Under the pieces are notes generated by a model. The model was not told the origin of the DNA. It ran no database searches and worked only from the letters and a program-made list of their open reading frames with translations. A stretch of 11,229 bases of DNA from Irpex lacteus (taxonomy: Eukaryota > Basidiomycota > Agaricomycetes > Polyporales > Irpicaceae), in contig MQVO02000293.1 of assembly GCA_001986395.2 (NCBI GenBank), positions 1 through 11,229 of the forward strand, given 5' to 3'. Shown here one piece after another: positions 7,565 to 11,229 of the stretch. The translations under genes and the position numbers were made by a program. Position 1 is the first letter of the stretch. Each line of letters begins with the position of its first letter.

Positions 7565-7796
7565 TTTCTGCCTGCTCTGTTATTGAAAGGTTGTACTCAT
7601 TAATATTTACATTACCCATCTCTTCCAATGCTTTTTGTAGCTGCTGTTTTCTTGCATTGGCATCGCTTAATTTAATTAACTCTTGTTTATAGTTATAATA
7701 TATTTCACGAGGATCCAGAGGATTATGCTTCGGACCTATCTTACCTAAGGCCAAAATAAAAATAAAGGAAAAAAGGGGTTGAGAAAAAGTAGCAAT
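7461..7796 (-). pseudogene. minus-strand ORF fragment overlapping the nad5 3' end
   Basis: Read on the minus strand from 7796 (after TAG at 7797-7799), the frame begins with a hydrophobic stretch (PLFSFIFILALGK). It then gives a soluble, probably helical segment rich in charged residues: NPLDPREIYYNYKQELIKLS, QLQKALEEMGNVNINEYNLS and KKWENYLKLFLERGDYLNSYG. There is no ATG start in this frame. Its last codons (about 7461-7492, to TAA) are simply the complement of nad5, so the real fragment probably ends near 7493-7505. The composition and natural-looking helix pattern suggest that this strand is or was coding. I do not recognise the family. It looks like a truncated piece inserted at the end of nad5, in convergent orientation. 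Confidence 0.5.
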
Positions 7797-7799
7797 CTA

Positions 7800-8239
7800 T
7801 AAGATTAATAGAACAACTCTCAATGAAAAAACTTTTGAGGAAATTATTCAATTAAAAGCCATCCCAAAAAACTAGTTAGAATTATTTTATTTTATATTTT
7901 AATTTAGGGTTGCCACTTAGAATATAATTGTATGCTGGAATATTTAATTACACAGCAGGTGCTAAAGCTTCTACAGCCTCAAATAAAGTTAAAAAGAATA
8001 ACTTAAGTTACAATCTTCCCCCTTTCACTTGAGTTAAACAAAAGAATTAACTAAAGCTACACTCCCTCACTCTCGTTCAATCAACAGTCCTTGGAGAAGA
8101 GTACTAAATAAAAAATATAAGATTAAATAAGTAGAGTATCTTTAATTAAATATTTTTATAATAAATTAATTTATTTTATTTAAGTTTTAATTTTAATATT
8201 ATAAATTTAATTTATTTAGTTCCCTCCCTCCCTAATTCT
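7800..8239. other. spacer with one dispersed-repeat copy
   Basis: This is A/T-rich sequence with polypyrimidine patches (CTCCCTCACTCTC near 8061 and TCCCTCCCTCCC near 8221). It contains the copy of the CCCAAAAAACTAG element at 7863-7887. A short open stretch on the plus strand near 7935-8050 contains AGAKASTASNKVKK, which is too short to assign. No RNA gene was seen. Confidence 0.5.
7863..7887 (+). repeat. dispersed repeat copy matching the loop side of the hairpin at 1345-1433
   Basis: CCCAAAAAACTAGTTAGAAT followed by TATTT matches 1377-1402, differing only by one A in the A run. It is about 6.5 kb from the first copy and in the same orientation. The complementary right arm is not present here, so this copy cannot form the long hairpin. 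Confidence 0.75.
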
Positions 8240-10802
8240 TTAAAGAAAATCATTCTTTCAATCGGTATAGGAATATTTTTTTAAGTTACTTATTACACCT
8301 TTATTAATTAGATCTTCTACATGATTTTTATATGATGAGTATAAGTACTCACGAATTAAATCTTTACTTAGATCAAGAGCTATGTCTAAAACTAAATTTC
8401 TTTCTGATGAAAAGTTATATTTTGTATTTGATAATATTTTTATATATCTACCTAGTAATATAGTTAAAACATAAGTTACACCTACAATTTCAATAATGTC
8501 AACTAAATATAATTATATTCAGATTTTTTAGAATCTTCGTTTTTATAATTGTTTTTAAACTTATAAAGCTATTAATCTTTTTTAATAAATCTACCAACCT
8601 ATTCGCTAAACCTGTGACCAAGGATGTTTCATTAACAGACACCTCTTTACTAATCCGCCCTGTTATATAGCTATAAACTCACCCTCTTAAATCTTCTACT
8701 TTGAAAAGATTAAGGATCAACAAAGACAACTGTTTTCTCGATAAACTATCTACACCATGACGCTCAGACACTATCTCTAATATTCCACCGATATTGTTCT
8801 TAGGGTGGTGCAATAAAGCGTTCAACCTCTTATTATATCGATGATACGAACTAACCAATAAGGATGTACTAACCTTATAATCTTTTAAATCACCCCTCAA
8901 AATACCCGTTTCATGTACTAACCATTGAACATAATTACTCTCGAAATATATTAAAAAAACTTCACAGCAAAACTGTTTTTCATATAGAGTTAGATGAGTT
9001 GAGTCTAAAACATCGTTTAAACACAGGAGGATCTTATTATTGGCGAAAATTTCAGAATGAGTACGATAATATATCTCCTCACCCCTAGATGATAAAAGCT
9101 AGAACAGTAATTCATGTATCAGTCAAGCCGTCTTTCATTATAAATATGAAAGACTGAAGATGGCTTACAAGATAGATAGGAGTCCCCACTATCTATTCGA
9201 ATACTATGTATATCATCCAATGATACTTTCGAAAATAAACCGTAACACCTCTCGAATACATCCAGAATATCATAGAGATACCCATAAAACAGATCCACAA
9301 AGTCGAAATTCAACACTAATGATTTAAGATAGATGAATTCCTCCTTAGCATATGTATTTGGGCTTGGTCTAGGAGATTTCTCCCTATTAACTCAGTTGTG
9401 AGAATCAGATAATAAAAAGTCTACATATTTCTCTTTAAATGCCCTAAACCGCTTATCAATACCAACAACCAGAAATAGGCCAGAAGAACGCAGTTTCATA
9501 CAGATTAAACCTATACCAATAAACTCGACGAAAACTTCATTCAACTTAACATCACACCCAATCAAGATCTTAGATGACGAGATACCACAAACCTCACCTC
9601 GACTGATTAATTCTTTTTATACCAATAGATCTTCCTACATATTCAAATTAATCAACCTTAGAACCACAAGATAATAAACTATGCAAGATGAGAGACGGTT
9701 CATTAAAACCTATAAACTTCAGACAGTTTATAATCTCCCTGTATTGCCTAATAACACGCTCTCGAACCTCTTCGTCTAAAGCAGATATATTAAAATGTTC
9801 GTTATAAAATAAGAATACAATCATTATAAAGCTTTATATACTTAAACAAACCACTAAAAGCAACACAAACTTTCTCAACATCCCCACTCGATAACCGAGT
9901 TTTTTCCTGTAAATATAATTTTAACATATTTACAAAGTTATCCACACTAACACTATCAACCCGATAATCAATACTATTCATACAACTATAAAGATGGTCC
10001 AAATCAACATTATGTTTACTTAACGAGATCATATCAGCATTACAGTGATAAAAACGGATAGGCGTAAGATTATAAAAAGGGGTAAAAACCTCCCGCGATT
10101 CTGATAACCCTGTCTTAAATTTAGAACAAGAATATGAAGAAGATGAAAGCAGGCTACGCACACGCATACCTACTCTGATAGACGTAACAATACGAGATCT
10201 ATCATCCAACACACCTTCTTTTATAGAAGTGATACAACATAAATCACTTTTAGCTTCACAACCACCCATATTATAAACATTATTCACGGTATTACTAGAC
10301 GCATCACGTTGAGAATCAGAAATAACATTGATAGTAACTAAAGTTGATCTTTTTTAAACTCAAAAAAACCCTCTCTATCATGCCCCTCATTACAACTTCT
10401 AACACAATCATCTAAAATAACACGTATATTTTTAGCATAATCAACCAGATCAGCTTTCTTCGAAAAAGAGACCGGAGTAAATATTTCAGAATGCACATTT
10501 AAATATCCTTTATATTTAAAACTGTTCTCTAATCAAGCAAGCCCTAAAAAATGCTGCACAATCCCATCACGATATTCATTGCTAGAGGTCATATAATCAT
10601 AACTAGGAATATTACCGTTTAAATTTAAACTCTCATCAACCTCATTACAATGATAATACAACCCGTAATCAATTTTATATGTAAACGATTTATCTAAACC
10701 AGATAAAATATTAATCATATCACTCTTGAAAGAAGTTAAAATATTTATACTTGATATTATATGATAAACATGAGACCCAAATTTAATTCAAATGGGGTTT
10801 AC
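8240..10802 (-). pseudogene. large broken protein gene, probably plasmid-derived, not identified
   Basis: On the minus strand, long protein-like frames follow one another and together span about 850 codons. Segment 1 (10802 to about 10346) has ATG at 10716-10718 and contains YKGYLNVHSEIFTPVSFSKK. Segment 2 (about 10346 to 9802) contains SREVFTPFYNLTPIRFYHCN. Segment 3 (about 9817 to 9620) has FYNEHFNISALDEEVRERV and an in-frame TAA at 9648-9650. Segment 4 (about 9618 to 9070) has KILIGCDVKLNEVFVEF and SLVLNFDFVDLFYGYLYDIL. Segment 5 (about 9075 to 8540) has LLHHPKNNIGGILEIVSERH. Segment 6 (about 8513 to TAA 8240-8242) has LSKDLIREYLYSSYKNHVED. TGA reads as Trp in at least four places. Some switches fall at homopolymers (T6 at 10350-10355, T5 at 9614-9618). 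No polymerase, endonuclease or other motif is recognisable. The N-terminal part of a plasmid RNA polymerase is a weak guess. Confidence 0.55.
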
Positions 10803-10813
10803 TTAAAAATAAT

Positions 10814-11229
10814 TTAAAATGATTTATGTGCTATTGTTACTGTATAACTAAATGCACCTCTTCTACTTTTGTTTGTAAATCTAGATTGAGTTGTAAAATC
10901 TGATTTAATTCTAGCAAAAAAGCTCCTTTTTGTTTATTAAATGTAGTAAATCTAGGTACTATTTTTTGACTAAGTATACGACCACCTAATCTTACTTTAA
11001 TACCAATAAGCGCAGTAGGTCTACAATAATTTAAATTAGATTCTTCTATACCTTTGGGAGAATCATTTAATTTAATTATTTGAGTGTTATTGTAAAGACT
11101 AGTTATAATAGATCTAAATCTTACTTTTTTATTATTAGAGATAAAACCAATAGTATTAGCTAAGATTGACTTTCTAATGCAGGATGGTGTAATCTAATTA
11201 ATTCAATCTTAACCTCTTTTTAATTTATT
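10814..11229 (-). CDS. rps3: mitochondrial ribosomal protein S3, C-terminal part (frameshifted, 5' end outside window)
   Basis: uS3 binds the head of the small mitoribosomal subunit. Reading the minus strand from 11229 gives VKIELIRLHHPALES, the fungal Rps3 block usually followed by N-I-L-A. A second frame then gives ILANTIGFISNNKKVRFR and RPTALIGIKVRLGGRILSQK, followed by IVPRFTTFNKQKGAF. The last frame gives ARIKSDFTTQSRFTNKSRRG and AFSYTVTIAHKSF, ending TAA at 10814-10816. The order and spacing of these blocks match the C-terminal half of fungal Rps3. Frame changes are needed near 11217-11221 (T5, one base too many) and between about 11160 and 11175 (one base missing). A third lies at A6 10916-10921 (one base missing). 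The gene ends 95 bases before the first ATG of the large minus-strand region, in the same orientation. Confidence 0.88.

Noticed and set aside
7930..8050. Short plus-strand open stretch with AGAKASTASNKVKK
   Set aside because: It is only about 40 codons with no start, and resemblance to the Gly/Ala-rich membrane protein is too weak to claim a duplicate.
1..11229. CRISPR arrays, bacterial promoters or Shine-Dalgarno sites
   Set aside because: The sequence is fungal mitochondrial. No regularly spaced direct repeats exist, and bacterial-type signals are not expected or meaningful here.

Overview
The window reads as fungal mitochondrial DNA, most likely from a basidiomycete (Agaricomycetes-like). 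It is very A+T-rich. It carries nad4L and nad5 side by side, a tRNA-Asp(GUC), the 3' part of rps3 and a piece of cox1. TGA falls at tryptophan positions in the cox1 piece and in the long minus-strand reading frame, so translation table 4 applies. The basidiomycete placement comes from my recognition of the nad5 sequence style and is inference.

Layout. 1-92 is a cox1 fragment that stops at a region known for group I introns and continues in frame into unrelated sequence (93-305). 306-614 is A/T-rich with a 22-bp palindrome. 615-1214 holds a decayed, unidentified coding sequence spread over three frames. 1215-2587 is non-coding with strong hairpins. 2588-2824 is a relic of a family B DNA polymerase of the kind carried by fungal mitochondrial linear plasmids (invertrons), with two in-frame TAA codons. 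2825-3048 is a GC-richer structured island, followed by tRNA-Asp on the minus strand (3049-3120). 3232-4247 encodes a membrane protein of unknown function broken by stops and a frameshift. 4248-5206 is non-coding. nad4L (5207-5480) and nad5 (5518-7564) follow on the plus strand, each with an apparent single-base frameshift in an A run. The last residues of nad5 run into a minus-strand ORF fragment (7461-7796). 7800-8239 is spacer. 8240-10802 is a large, broken minus-strand coding region that I could not identify. rps3 (minus strand, from 10814 to past the window edge) lies just upstream of it in the same orientation.

Reading of the whole. Ordinary respiratory and ribosomal genes are interleaved with what looks like remains of one or more integrated mitochondrial plasmids: the polymerase relic, probably the large minus-strand gene, and perhaps the decayed gene at 615-1214 and the membrane protein gene. 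Single-base indels, mostly in A/T homopolymers, interrupt nad4L, nad5, rps3 and several accessory frames. Essential genes are unlikely to be broken this way, so base-level assembly error is the leading explanation. The reading frames given here should be treated as provisional until checked against reads or RNA.
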